Made by a program: the position numbers and the translations under genes. A model generated the notes under the pieces. The model did not search any database. It was not told the origin of the DNA and was given only the letters and a program-made list of their open reading frames with translations. Positions 56,743-64,000 of a stretch of DNA of 64,000 bases are shown here, piece after piece (the stretch's first letter is position 1; each line of letters opens with the position of its first letter). Source of the DNA: Nitrospirota bacterium (GTDB taxonomy: Bacteria; Nitrospirota; Thermodesulfovibrionia; Thermodesulfovibrionales; UBA6898); the NCBI GenBank assembly GCA_016235245.1, contig JACRLO010000035.1:1-64000 (forward strand). The letters run 5' to 3'.

Positions 56743-59700
56743 TTACTCCTGCTTTCCCTTCGGGAAGAGGGGGGACAGTATGCTCACCGGCAGGTTCAAT
56801 GTTCGTTTCATCATCCCCGCAAGACTGGAAGCAACCGCAGAGGGAGAGAGATATGTTACATGAGGCTCTGCCGGAGTTCCGGTAACCCTGACCGGAACTG
56901 AAATCACTGAACCGCCCAAAAAAGTACCAACGATAGGCACCTTTCCGATAAACGAATTTACCTGCCTTAACGGCGCGACCATAACGTTCAGGTCGAGCTG
57001 GTTGTCCATGAGATTCAGCGAGCCCTGCGCTACGACCTCCATGACAGCGCTGTCAATAATAGCTTCCTCAACAACGAGGGTTCCCTTGCCGACTGAAGCC
57101 GTGACCTTCAACAGCTCATAGGCGAGCTCGCTCTTGTCGAGGTCTGGCATCTGCCCTCCGAGTTCCTCTCCTTTATTGAGAAAATCAAAAACCGTATCCA
57201 ATGTCTTGTAGCGTGAGATGTTCCCCTTTTTTGCGGTCAGTTCGACCTTTCCTGAGACGATCTTCTTAAGATCCCCAGCCTTGCCGCTCCCCTTCAGATT
57301 ACCCTTGAGCGTAAACCGTCCGGAGGCATCGCTTTTCCCCCTGGAGAGGCAGAGGATGGTGGGCTTCAACTCCTGATCTGTCGCTGTAAAATGGACATCC
57401 AGGTCCATTACGGAACCTGCTCCATCCTTTAAGAGGCTGACATCACCGGTCATATTGACACCGCAAAAGCCTGACCTCCCTATCCTGATATCGGTCTTAT
57501 TGACGCTCAACATAAAGTCGGCATTAAACGGTGCGATCTGCATTCCCTGGTAATCAAACAGCTCTGTTTTCAGTCTGACAACACCATGCACGGTCAGCGG
57601 CTTTCTTTTCTGTTCTGTTTGCTGCGACTCCTTTGTGTTGTCACCATCCGGTGTTACGAGGGCATCCCACACAATACGGTCAGAAGAAACATCTATCTCC
57701 AGAACCAGATCGCCGGACTTTGACGATGCGCTCCCCTTCAGGGAGGCAGTATTCACACCGAGTCTCAATAAAGCAGCGTCAATAACAAGGCTGCCCTTCT
57801 TAGCGCTTAGTGCCACTGAATCAATGATAAGCGGCAGCTCCCTTCTCCACGGCAGAACGATCTTCTCCCCCCGGAGATTGCCCTGGACAACGATCCCCTC
57901 AAGTTCTCCCCCGCTGGTTCCGGCAGTCATCTCGCCCTGTACCATGCCGCCCTGTATTTGGGGGGTAGTGATGAGCTCTGCAGCTGAGGATGTATAAAGT
58001 CTGCCTTTAAAGCTCACCTGTTTTTTCTTTTCCTGAAGATCAATGCTCAACAATGCCTTTGATACACTATCTGACAGGTCGAGTCTGCTGATCGTCAGGC
58101 CGTCCCTGCCCTTTGCAAGCTCTATCAAAACTGACTGCCCGCCACCGGTCTTCATCGCACTCTGGAATGTAATATCTCCCATTTTCTGCCAGATCAGATG
58201 CGCATCTGAAACAGCAACAGTCTGGTCCGTCCGTATGTATTCAGGAATCCTGAAAGCACTCTTGATCCATTGCAATGCCCTGGGCCCGACAGTCCCGGAA
58301 AACCGAATATCACCCTTTCTCACAATCTCAAGCGATGTATTCAGATAACCTGAAACCATAGAGGAAGCGTCAAGAATGTTTGTATTGGCATCAGAAAAAG
58401 TGAACTGACCTGCCTGAGTTTCGAACTTGCCGCTGTTGAGAGCAAGCTGACCAGGTAGCAGCGGAGTATTAAGCATCAGTTTTTCGACTGAACCGGATAT
58501 TTTGAAGTTCCAGGCCTGGGAATCCCTTATCAGTCCCTGAAATCTCAGAGAAGACAGATTGATTCTGCCGCTGAGCGAGGCGATCTTGCGAAGCGGCTCT
58601 TTCAGCTTTTCATAAGAAGAAAGCCAACGATGCACCTCTGCCGTGTCAAGCTTGCCCTGCCCGGACAGGAGCTCGAGATAATAACTGCCTGTCTGCACCC
58701 GGGCCGACAGCCCTGAAAGCGCAGACTTCCCAATCGTTCCCGCAAGGTTATTAACAGCAACCCCTTTTTCATCATAAGAAAAACTCCCCTGCGCAACCGT
58801 TATGGGCAGGGGGACCCTGTCATAGTTGGCAGAGAATTTCATCTTTGCTATATCCACCCTGGCCCTGACTGCCCCCAGGCTTTCGCCAAGCACCAGCCTT
58901 CCCTCTGCTTTGCCGTTTATTGCCTTTATATGGCCGAGTTCCGTATGAAAATCCGGATTCTTCACGATGCGGCTTAGGACAAGATGGACATCTGTCAGAT
59001 CTGCTGCGACTGCTGCATCAGCCTGAAATAGGGCATCCCTGCCTTTCAGTCCGATGCTGAGGGTCCCATCGCTGATCCGCGACCGCATGATCTGTCCCTT
59101 GAGGCCTTTGCCATACAGTATGCCGTCTCTTATCTCACAGTATCCGCTGACATCCCTGAAGTCAAGACCAAGGTCGGAGATCATGACGCCGCCCCTGTCC
59201 AGCCTTCCGGTAATCTTGATATTCGCTGTTTTCCCAAGATCAGCAGGGGCGCTGCCGCTGGACTTAAAGGTGATCTGCTCTACCGTGCCGTTCCTCATGA
59301 TATCAAAGATCTTCAGCACCACCGGCACGTCATCTCCAAGGGCAAGGGCCGCATTTCTCACTGAGGGGATATCCAGGTTCCTTCCCGTTGCCTCAAGGCT
59401 GATCCTGTTGCCTGAAGGGTTTACCCTGAATTCTCCGGACAGGGAAAGACCAGGGTCTTTGCTGCTCAACCTCCCGATGGTGAGTACAACTTCGTCCTTC
59501 GTGTTTGCCAGTTTCAGACTCACCGCGATCTTTTTTGCCGATACCGGGGTATGCTCGGGTTTTTCGAGGATCACGCTCCCCTCATCAATGCCGAAGCTGA
59601 TATCTGCCGCGCCAAGGGCCAGTGAACGCATCACTGCCGCTATCTCATCAAGAGACTTTGTCTTCTCGTCTTTTTCTGCAGGAATACGGACTGTAAAAGA

Positions 59701-60048
59701 CGGCTCATCGACCTGAATCTTTGCCAGCCTCACCTCTCCGCGAAAGAGCGGCAGCAGTTCAGGGAAGATTGTGACCGTCCTGATCGTACCGTTCAGCTTG
59801 TCGGGGATAGCCAGACTCGCATTTCGCATGATGACGCGCGGAAGGGGAAACAGGGATATGTCCAGATCCAGAAATGTAACCGTGCCGGCGATCTTCTGCG
59901 ACAGAAGATGCACGATCTTCTCCCTGACCATTTCCCTATTAATGAGCCTGGGCAGAAGAAACAGAGCAGCGGCAACAGCGAGAAGAAGAATCGCACCTGC
60001 GCCTATCAATACCCGCCTCATCGAATTCTTACTGTGGCTAAAAGCCAT
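56743..60048 (-). CDS. Giant AsmA-family periplasmic membrane protein
   Basis: This 1101-residue protein has one N-terminal membrane helix (about 11-32) and a long periplasmic beta-rich body typical of AsmA-like bridge proteins. The family's N-terminal region (LINREMVREKIVHLLSQKIAGTVTFLDLDISLFPLPRVIMRNASLAIPD) and C-terminal AsmA_2-like segment (DLDKSELAYELLKVTASVGKGTLVVEEAIIDSAVMEVVAQGSLNLMDNQLDLNVMVAPL) are clear, and the body is full of amphipathic strand pairs. Such proteins form grooves that move phospholipids to the outer membrane. It may complement the Mla system in this window. No ribosome-binding site was assessed for its start. Confidence 0.9.
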   Translation of the reverse strand: MAFSHSKNSMRRVLIGAGAILLLAVAAALFLLPRLINREMVREKIVHLLSQKIAGTVTFLDLDISLFPLPRVIMRNASLAIPDKLNGTIRTVTIFPELLPLFRGEVRLAKIQVDEPSFTVRIPAEKDEKTKSLDEIAAVMRSLALGAADISFGIDEGSVILEKPEHTPVSAKKIAVSLKLANTKDEVVLTIGRLSSKDPGLSLSGEFRVNPSGNRISLEATGRNLDIPSVRNAALALGDDVPVVLKIFDIMRNGTVEQITFKSSGSAPADLGKTANIKITGRLDRGGVMISDLGLDFRDVSGYCEIRDGILYGKGLKGQIMRSRISDGTLSIGLKGRDALFQADAAVAADLTDVHLVLSRIVKNPDFHTELGHIKAINGKAEGRLVLGESLGAVRARVDIAKMKFSANYDRVPLPITVAQGSFSYDEKGVAVNNLAGTIGKSALSGLSARVQTGSYYLELLSGQGKLDTAEVHRWLSSYEKLKEPLRKIASLSGRINLSSLRFQGLIRDSQAWNFKISGSVEKLMLNTPLLPGQLALNSGKFETQAGQFTFSDANTNILDASSMVSGYLNTSLEIVRKGDIRFSGTVGPRALQWIKSAFRIPEYIRTDQTVAVSDAHLIWQKMGDITFQSAMKTGGGQSVLIELAKGRDGLTISRLDLSDSVSKALLSIDLQEKKKQVSFKGRLYTSSAAELITTPQIQGGMVQGEMTAGTSGGELEGIVVQGNLRGEKIVLPWRRELPLIIDSVALSAKKGSLVIDAALLRLGVNTASLKGSASSKSGDLVLEIDVSSDRIVWDALVTPDGDNTKESQQTEQKRKPLTVHGVVRLKTELFDYQGMQIAPFNADFMLSVNKTDIRIGRSGFCGVNMTGDVSLLKDGAGSVMDLDVHFTATDQELKPTILCLSRGKSDASGRFTLKGNLKGSGKAGDLKKIVSGKVELTAKKGNISRYKTLDTVFDFLNKGEELGGQMPDLDKSELAYELLKVTASVGKGTLVVEEAIIDSAVMEVVAQGSLNLMDNQLDLNVMVAPLRQVNSFIGKVPIVGTFLGGSVISVPVRVTGTPAEPHVTYLSPSAVASSLAGMMKRTLNLPVSILSPLFPKGKQE

Positions 60049-60065
60049 GGAGAAACCTCATGAGA

Positions 60066-60398
60066 TCAGGAAACAGGCCGGTCAATAAGTGCCTTTGAGG
60101 ATTTCACAAAACAGATCCCTTGCGGAAGCATACAGTTGCCAGCTTTTTTTTGCCCCACCGCGTCAGCCACAGGATGGAGATTTGCGAGCGTCGAGTTGAT
60201 GTCTGCCAGCATAAGCAAGACCTGCGGCGGAAGGGCTGAAAATTCTGCGGTATTCGTCGGCATACTATTTATGTCATGTCGCAGCTGCTGAACACTGTTT
60301 GTAAATGCCTTGCAGACACTGCAAAGAGGATCGCGTTGCTGATTCGCCAAAATACCTGCAATAAAGCGGTAATAACGCAGTCTGGTCAAAACGTCCAT
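60066..60398 (-). CDS. Hypothetical protein with CxxC motif
   Basis: No family is recognised. The 110-residue protein is soluble and mainly helical (LTRLRYYRFIAGILANQQ, FTNSVQQLRHDINSM). It has a CSVCKAF motif near residue 28 and further Cys residues in GNCMLPQGICF, so it may bind a metal. The start is set by GAGAGGGGG seven bases before the ATG at 60398. It lies upstream of the AsmA gene on the same strand (17-base gap), so the two are probably one operon. Confidence 0.6.
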   Translation of the reverse strand: MDVLTRLRYYRFIAGILANQQRDPLCSVCKAFTNSVQQLRHDINSMPTNTAEFSALPPQVLLMLADINSTLANLHPVADAVGQKKAGNCMLPQGICFVKSSKALIDRPVS

Positions 60399-60557
60399 TG
60401 GTTGCCCCCTCTCAACGTAAAATTGGAACACACTTCAGTTCAATTATAGAATGTTTAATGCCCGAATTGCTGAAATGGCAGTTTCGGAATGTTGGCCGGT
60501 ATAAGGATCGCGAATATGCTAAAATGTAGCCGACCCTTTATCACGACAGCCATACAT

Positions 60558-61118
60558 ATGAAAAAAGAAAATACCCGACATCCGGTCCAGGACACCTTCA
60601 CCGGAGACAACATTGAAAACATACGGAAGGCGATTGCCCAGGGCAAAAATATCCTGATCTGCGGGGTCGAGGGCGTCGGCAAGATCACCAATACAGTCCA
60701 GGCGGTAAAAAATGCCACCAATGTCTATTATCTGGGCAACCCCCTTGATTATGAAGGCAAGATGCGTCCCGGCAGCTATGAGAAATACCTCAAGTACATC
60801 CATTCACTAAAAAAAGATATCAGGATCATCGAGGACATTGAGGGCTTTTTTACGATCACTCAGCCGATCATCCTGATCATCGACGAAGTCTACGGCAGGA
60901 GCGACGCCGAGTTCAGCCATATCAGCAGGCTGCTGGAGATGACAAACATTCAGGTTATACAGATTACCGGGTGCATCAAGAACATGAAGCGGCTCATTGA
61001 CAAGATCGATTTTATCCTCGAGCTGCATGTCGAGGGGGCCTTCTCGGTAGAAAAAGATCTTGCCCAGGCGATCTGCAGGATTCTGGGAAAAGATAAACCT
61101 ACAAGCAAACTCTTCTGA
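60558..61118 (+). CDS. P-loop-like ATPase of unknown function with altered Walker A
   Basis: This protein of about 186 residues resembles a small AAA/type-IV-secretion-like ATPase core. It has a P-loop-like ILICGVEGVGKITN segment (near residues 33-46) in which the Ser/Thr after the Lys is Ile, and a Walker-B-like IILIIDEVYGRSDAEF near residue 110. A second ITGCIKNMKRLI segment suggests a sensor motif. No C-terminal partner domain is seen. The role is unknown. The ATG at 60558 is chosen as giving a polar N-terminus; an upstream start at 60489 extends it by 23 residues with odd composition. It ends in a bidirectional terminator. Confidence 0.6.
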   Translation: MKKENTRHPVQDTFTGDNIENIRKAIAQGKNILICGVEGVGKITNTVQAVKNATNVYYLGNPLDYEGKMRPGSYEKYLKYIHSLKKDIRIIEDIEGFFTITQPIILIIDEVYGRSDAEFSHISRLLEMTNIQVIQITGCIKNMKRLIDKIDFILELHVEGAFSVEKDLAQAICRILGKDKPTSKLF

Positions 61119-61121
61119 AAT

Positions 61122-61152
61122 AAAAAAGGCCGACATTTCTGCCGGCCTTTTC
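61122..61152. terminator. Bidirectional intrinsic terminator
   Basis: A-tract, GGCCG (61128-61132), a ten-base loop, CGGCC (61143-61147) and a T-tract. It lies between the convergent P-loop gene and the GltD-like gene and fits both. Confidence 0.8.
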
Positions 61153-61172
61153 CACTATTCTAAAAACAACGC

Positions 61173-63587
61173 TCAGACGTTCTCGACCATCTCCCAGACT
61201 CCGGTCGGGCAGGTGCCTGCGCAAAAACCACAGCCTATGCATTTTGCTTCATCGACCACATATTCGAAGGCGCCATTGCCGAGATCGTTCCTGCTGATTG
61301 CGCCCCAGTAACAGGTCGACTCGCACATGTGACAGTCACGGCAGGACGCACAGGACAGACATTTATGCCCTTCCTTTTCAACCGTGAAGTCTCCATTGCC
61401 TGCCTCATAGTATTCCCGCCTGATCTTATCATACGAGATCATCTGTTTGGTCTCAGGCTGCCGCGGTGCATGCATGAGCTGATAATGCACGGTCTCTGCA
61501 ACAAGCCTTCCCTGGCCGATAGCATGCGTTACCAGTCCGAGGCCTGTCACGTCACCAATCGCAAAGACCTTTACATCAGAGGTCTGATTAATATTGTTGA
61601 CCGCAATCCAGCCGCGCTCCGTATGGATATCAGCCGGCAGAAAATCAATGACCGGGACGTCGCCGACAGAGATAATCACCACATCGGCATCAAGAGACGA
61701 GCCGTCCTTGAAATAGATCTTCCTTCCGGCATGATCATACCGTTCAGTGATCTTCGGGTAGAGTATCTGCGTGCCTTTTGACGTTGCAGCCTCCATCTCC
61801 TTGCCGAATGCTGCAGGCTTCTGGATGTCAACCGCAATGACAGACTCTGCGCCGAAGTTGTACGCCTCGGACGCCACGTCCATGCCGACATTACCGGCTC
61901 CGATCACCACGACTTTTTTGCCTTTGAGGTCATGGACCTTGCCGCTGTTCGTCTCTTTCAGAAAATCGTAGGCTGTGCTCACATGCTCAGAACCGGGAAA
62001 CGCTATGACCCGGCCTTTCTGTGCCCCCACAGCCACGATCACGATCTCGTGGTCCTTGTAGATCTCGCCATATTTCTTCCTGTCGATCTCTGCATTGAGC
62101 TTGACGTTTACTCCAAGCTCGCTGAACCGTGAAAGCTCCTTCTCAAGGATCTGGTGCGGCAGACGCTCACGCGGGATGCAATGCTCAATCTTTCCGCCAA
62201 GCTTTTCTGAAGCTTCGTACAGGTCAACATTATGACCTTTAAGGGCAAGCTGCCATGCAGCGCTGAGGCCGCCAGGGCCGCCGCCGATCACCGCAATCTT
62301 GTGGCCTGTCGACTTCTCCTTTTTGGGAGCTGGCAGATCAAGTGCAAGACTGCCAAGCTTGTCGATCGCAAGGGGCTTGTCAATAAGGCCCCTGGTGCAG
62401 CCGGTCATGCAGAGGTTCGGACATATCTGCCCGCAGACTGTTGCAGGAAGCGGGCTGTATCTGAGCACCAATTCCAGAGATTCCTGAAGCAGCCCCTGCC
62501 TGATCAGCGTTGCCCTCTTATGCGAGGGGGTCAGCGTAGGACAGGCATATGCACAGGGAGGGTTATATTTCTCATTCGACCAGAGCGGCTTGTTTCTTCT
62601 GTCGCTGCCGGTCGTTATGTAGGGAAGCACCGTAAGGTCATGGTCGAGGTACTCGGCAAAGATCCCGCCCTGGCCCACAGACTTTTCCCAGTTATTCTTG
62701 CGGAAGTCGACCGTCGACATCTTAAGCGGCTTTTTCGCCTTCTTCTCCTGGGGCGTGTAGGCCATGAGCTTTTTCCAGTCAGAAGAAGACCGGGTAAGCT
62801 CTTCGTAATAGTCCGTCTTCTCAATTGCTTCGAGATACGGCTTCATATTCGCGGTCAGCCACTGCCAGTCCTGGTCAGTAAGGTCAAGGAGCTTCACGTC
62901 CTTTTCGCTGTAACCCTGTATCGGGCCGCGGAAATAGATCGTGCCTCCGACCATGCCAACACAGGGACGGTACCCAAGCACATTTTCCGGATTCCTCGGA
63001 TTTACGCCGCAGACAACTGCAATACCGCCAGCCTTGAACTCTGCAAACGAGTCGCCGACATTTCTGAAATACCAGGACTGCGGAGGGTCAAACCGCGGAT
63101 TGCGCTTGGTCATGGTATCGCAGCGTGCACCGCCGCTGCCCTGCACATACAGAAGGCCCTGTGCAGCAGCATTGAATGCTCCGTTTGTGACATCGCCCAG
63201 GACCGTAATCTTTGCACCGCAGTTTATCCATCCTGCATCATCAGATGCGCTGCCCTTTACCACGATCTCGGTCCCCTCCATGCCCATGCTGCCTACTCTC
63301 TGGCCTGAAGTGCCTTCAATCGTGATCTTTATAGTCTCGCCTTTCGGCCAGATACGTCCGCCGATGCCATGCTGGCCTTCAGCGATCACCCGCAGCTCGC
63401 TTACACCGCTCTTTACCGCCTCCTGGATCTGCTCCTCGAGGATTCGGGAAGGCACACGCTGTCCTTTCACATTGCCTTTTATGGTAACGAGTGAGGACGG
63501 GACATTTCTGTCTTCTGTCTTGTCACTTTTTACGTTTTTCTGTTTTCCCGTCACGGTACGTTTAACACTTTCTTTCTTAGCACGCAT
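61173..63587 (-). CDS. Fusion of glutamate synthase GXGXG domain with GltD-like FAD/NAD(P)H module and ferredoxin
   Basis: This 804-residue protein has three parts. Residues about 30-260 form the GXGXG beta-helix domain of glutamate synthase (ASDDAGWINCGAKITVLGDVTNGAFNAAAQG, GGIAVVCG). A linker follows. Residues about 330-715 are the small-subunit-type oxidoreductase: two N-terminal Fe-S Cys groups (CAYACPTLTP, CGQICPNLCMTGCTRG), the FAD motif IAVIGGGPGGLSAAWQLALKG, the NAD(P)H motif VVVIGAGNVGMDVASEA and a C-terminal FAD motif (VFAIGDVTGLGLV). Residues 720-804 add ferredoxin-type Cys sets (CLSCASCRDCHMC, CIGCGFCAGTCP). It would deliver electrons from NAD(P)H to the FMN subunit encoded just upstream, whose 3' end overlaps its start by 11 bases. 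Confidence 0.9.
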   Translation of the reverse strand: MRAKKESVKRTVTGKQKNVKSDKTEDRNVPSSLVTIKGNVKGQRVPSRILEEQIQEAVKSGVSELRVIAEGQHGIGGRIWPKGETIKITIEGTSGQRVGSMGMEGTEIVVKGSASDDAGWINCGAKITVLGDVTNGAFNAAAQGLLYVQGSGGARCDTMTKRNPRFDPPQSWYFRNVGDSFAEFKAGGIAVVCGVNPRNPENVLGYRPCVGMVGGTIYFRGPIQGYSEKDVKLLDLTDQDWQWLTANMKPYLEAIEKTDYYEELTRSSSDWKKLMAYTPQEKKAKKPLKMSTVDFRKNNWEKSVGQGGIFAEYLDHDLTVLPYITTGSDRRNKPLWSNEKYNPPCAYACPTLTPSHKRATLIRQGLLQESLELVLRYSPLPATVCGQICPNLCMTGCTRGLIDKPLAIDKLGSLALDLPAPKKEKSTGHKIAVIGGGPGGLSAAWQLALKGHNVDLYEASEKLGGKIEHCIPRERLPHQILEKELSRFSELGVNVKLNAEIDRKKYGEIYKDHEIVIVAVGAQKGRVIAFPGSEHVSTAYDFLKETNSGKVHDLKGKKVVVIGAGNVGMDVASEAYNFGAESVIAVDIQKPAAFGKEMEAATSKGTQILYPKITERYDHAGRKIYFKDGSSLDADVVIISVGDVPVIDFLPADIHTERGWIAVNNINQTSDVKVFAIGDVTGLGLVTHAIGQGRLVAETVHYQLMHAPRQPETKQMISYDKIRREYYEAGNGDFTVEKEGHKCLSCASCRDCHMCESTCYWGAISRNDLGNGAFEYVVDEAKCIGCGFCAGTCPTGVWEMVENV

Positions 63588-64000
63588 AGCTTATTCCCAG
63601 CCTCTCAGCAATTGCTTTATCATCAACACTCAGCCCGTCTGACATGCCTATCGGCAGCTCAGTAGACCGACCCATCGGAGCGAAGATTTTCTTCAGTTCC
63701 GTATCCGCTGCCTTGAAAACCTCCACGACACGTTCGGCAACCTTGTCCGGATCAAGTCTTCTGTAAAGCTTGGGGTCCTGAGTCGTGATACCGCGCGGGC
63801 ATTTCCCGGTATTACAGAGATTGCAGCGGTTATATTCATCACCGAAACAGTCTGCAGCAGCCTGCATAATGTATTTGCCGATTGCTACGCCGGATGCGCC
63901 AAGCATCATGAGCGCAGCAGCATTTGCAGCAAGGTTGCCCTTCTTGCCCACGCCGCCTGCTGCGATAAGCGGCAGTTCGTTCTGCTTGCCCTGTTTGACC
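63577..64000 (-). CDS. Split glutamate synthase, FMN-binding subunit (C-terminal part)
   Basis: This frame is open to the window edge and only its last 141 or so residues are visible. They match the end of the FMN-binding domain of the glutamate synthase large subunit: LPLIAAGGVGKKGNLAANAALM-type phosphate loop, GASGVAIGKYIMQAA, and the Fe-S Cys set CNLCNTGKCPRGITTQ (3Fe-4S region). In GltB these motifs sit inside one 1,500-residue chain. Here FMN and GXGXG domains are on separate genes, as in archaea and some anaerobes. Its stop overlaps the start of the GXGXG-GltD gene, giving tight coupling. A glutaminase subunit gene may lie upstream, outside the window. Confidence 0.85.
   Translation of the reverse strand, partial: VKQGKQNELPLIAAGGVGKKGNLAANAAALMMLGASGVAIGKYIMQAAADCFGDEYNRCNLCNTGKCPRGITTQDPKLYRRLDPDKVAERVVEVFKAADTELKKIFAPMGRSTELPIGMSDGLSVDDKAIAERLGISYAC

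Noticed and set aside
62232-63308. 358-codon plus-strand frame opposite the GltD-like fusion
   Set aside because: It is the complement of well-matched FAD/NAD(P)H and GXGXG motifs and has no domain of its own.

Overview
The window looks like a chromosomal segment of a Gram-negative, probably anaerobic bacterium. LpxC, a complete Mla phospholipid-transport set, a large AsmA protein, DegP and MlaA point to an LPS-bearing outer membrane. Fe-S proteins (ThiC, a ferredoxin-type DUF362 protein, a split archaeal-type glutamate synthase), DsrE/TusA sulfur-relay proteins and a Crp/Fnr regulator suggest redox or sulfur-oriented metabolism. A Nitrospirota (Thermodesulfovibrionia-like) or deltaproteobacterial relative would fit, but this is judged from gene content only. 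No rRNA, tRNA, CRISPR array or transposase was seen.

Layout. 1-12.2 kb: membrane proteins, an RhlB-like helicase, a DsrE protein, DUF1499 and GDPD, a UvrD helicase, Tex, YceH, a degenerate receiver-PilZ protein and a radical SAM protein. 12.2-19.6 kb (minus strand): ankyrin protein, HrpB and an M1 peptidase-ChaN-PDZ fusion. 19.7-24.2 kb: TPP-riboswitch-controlled thiS-thiG-thiE-thiC plus an adenylate-kinase-like gene, preceded by a broken larB. 24.3-29.9 kb: mlaEFDC, a convergent mlaA with a long extra N-terminal region, and degP with Glu at the catalytic Asp position.

29.9-34.2 kb is an integron-like island. An IntI-type integrase at 32956-34179 is divergent from minus-strand genes. The gap holds a probable integrase promoter with a dyad and a probable cassette promoter. 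The first minus-strand gene is bracketed by matching 7-base core sites, and its downstream site folds as attC sites do: a 15-bp stem with three single extrahelical bases, all on one strand. A DUF4143 ATPase with a palindromic operator lies at the far end.

34.3-44.2 kb is a minus-strand housekeeping block: panD, gatC, a second UvrD/PcrA helicase, glmS, glmU, DUF502, yebC, an NtrC-type regulator and an MTA/MTI phosphorylase. 44.3-46.7 kb holds tldD and lpxC; a sigma-54-type promoter overlaps the lpxC start region. 46.8-53.8 kb contains a 29-residue Lys/Ala-rich peptide gene, a DsrE2-TusA pair, nfo, a DUF1858 plus small CxxC protein operon, a four-helix heme-copper-oxidase-like protein with two Crp/Fnr-type operators, the crp/fnr gene, DUF362 and rsmI. 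53.8-64 kb holds nadE, trmJ, a giant AsmA protein, a P-loop-like protein with an altered Walker A, and the FMN and GXGXG-GltD parts of a split glutamate synthase.

Several genes have a promoter -10 box only 6-12 bases before the start codon and no Shine-Dalgarno sequence, suggesting leaderless or nearly leaderless mRNAs.
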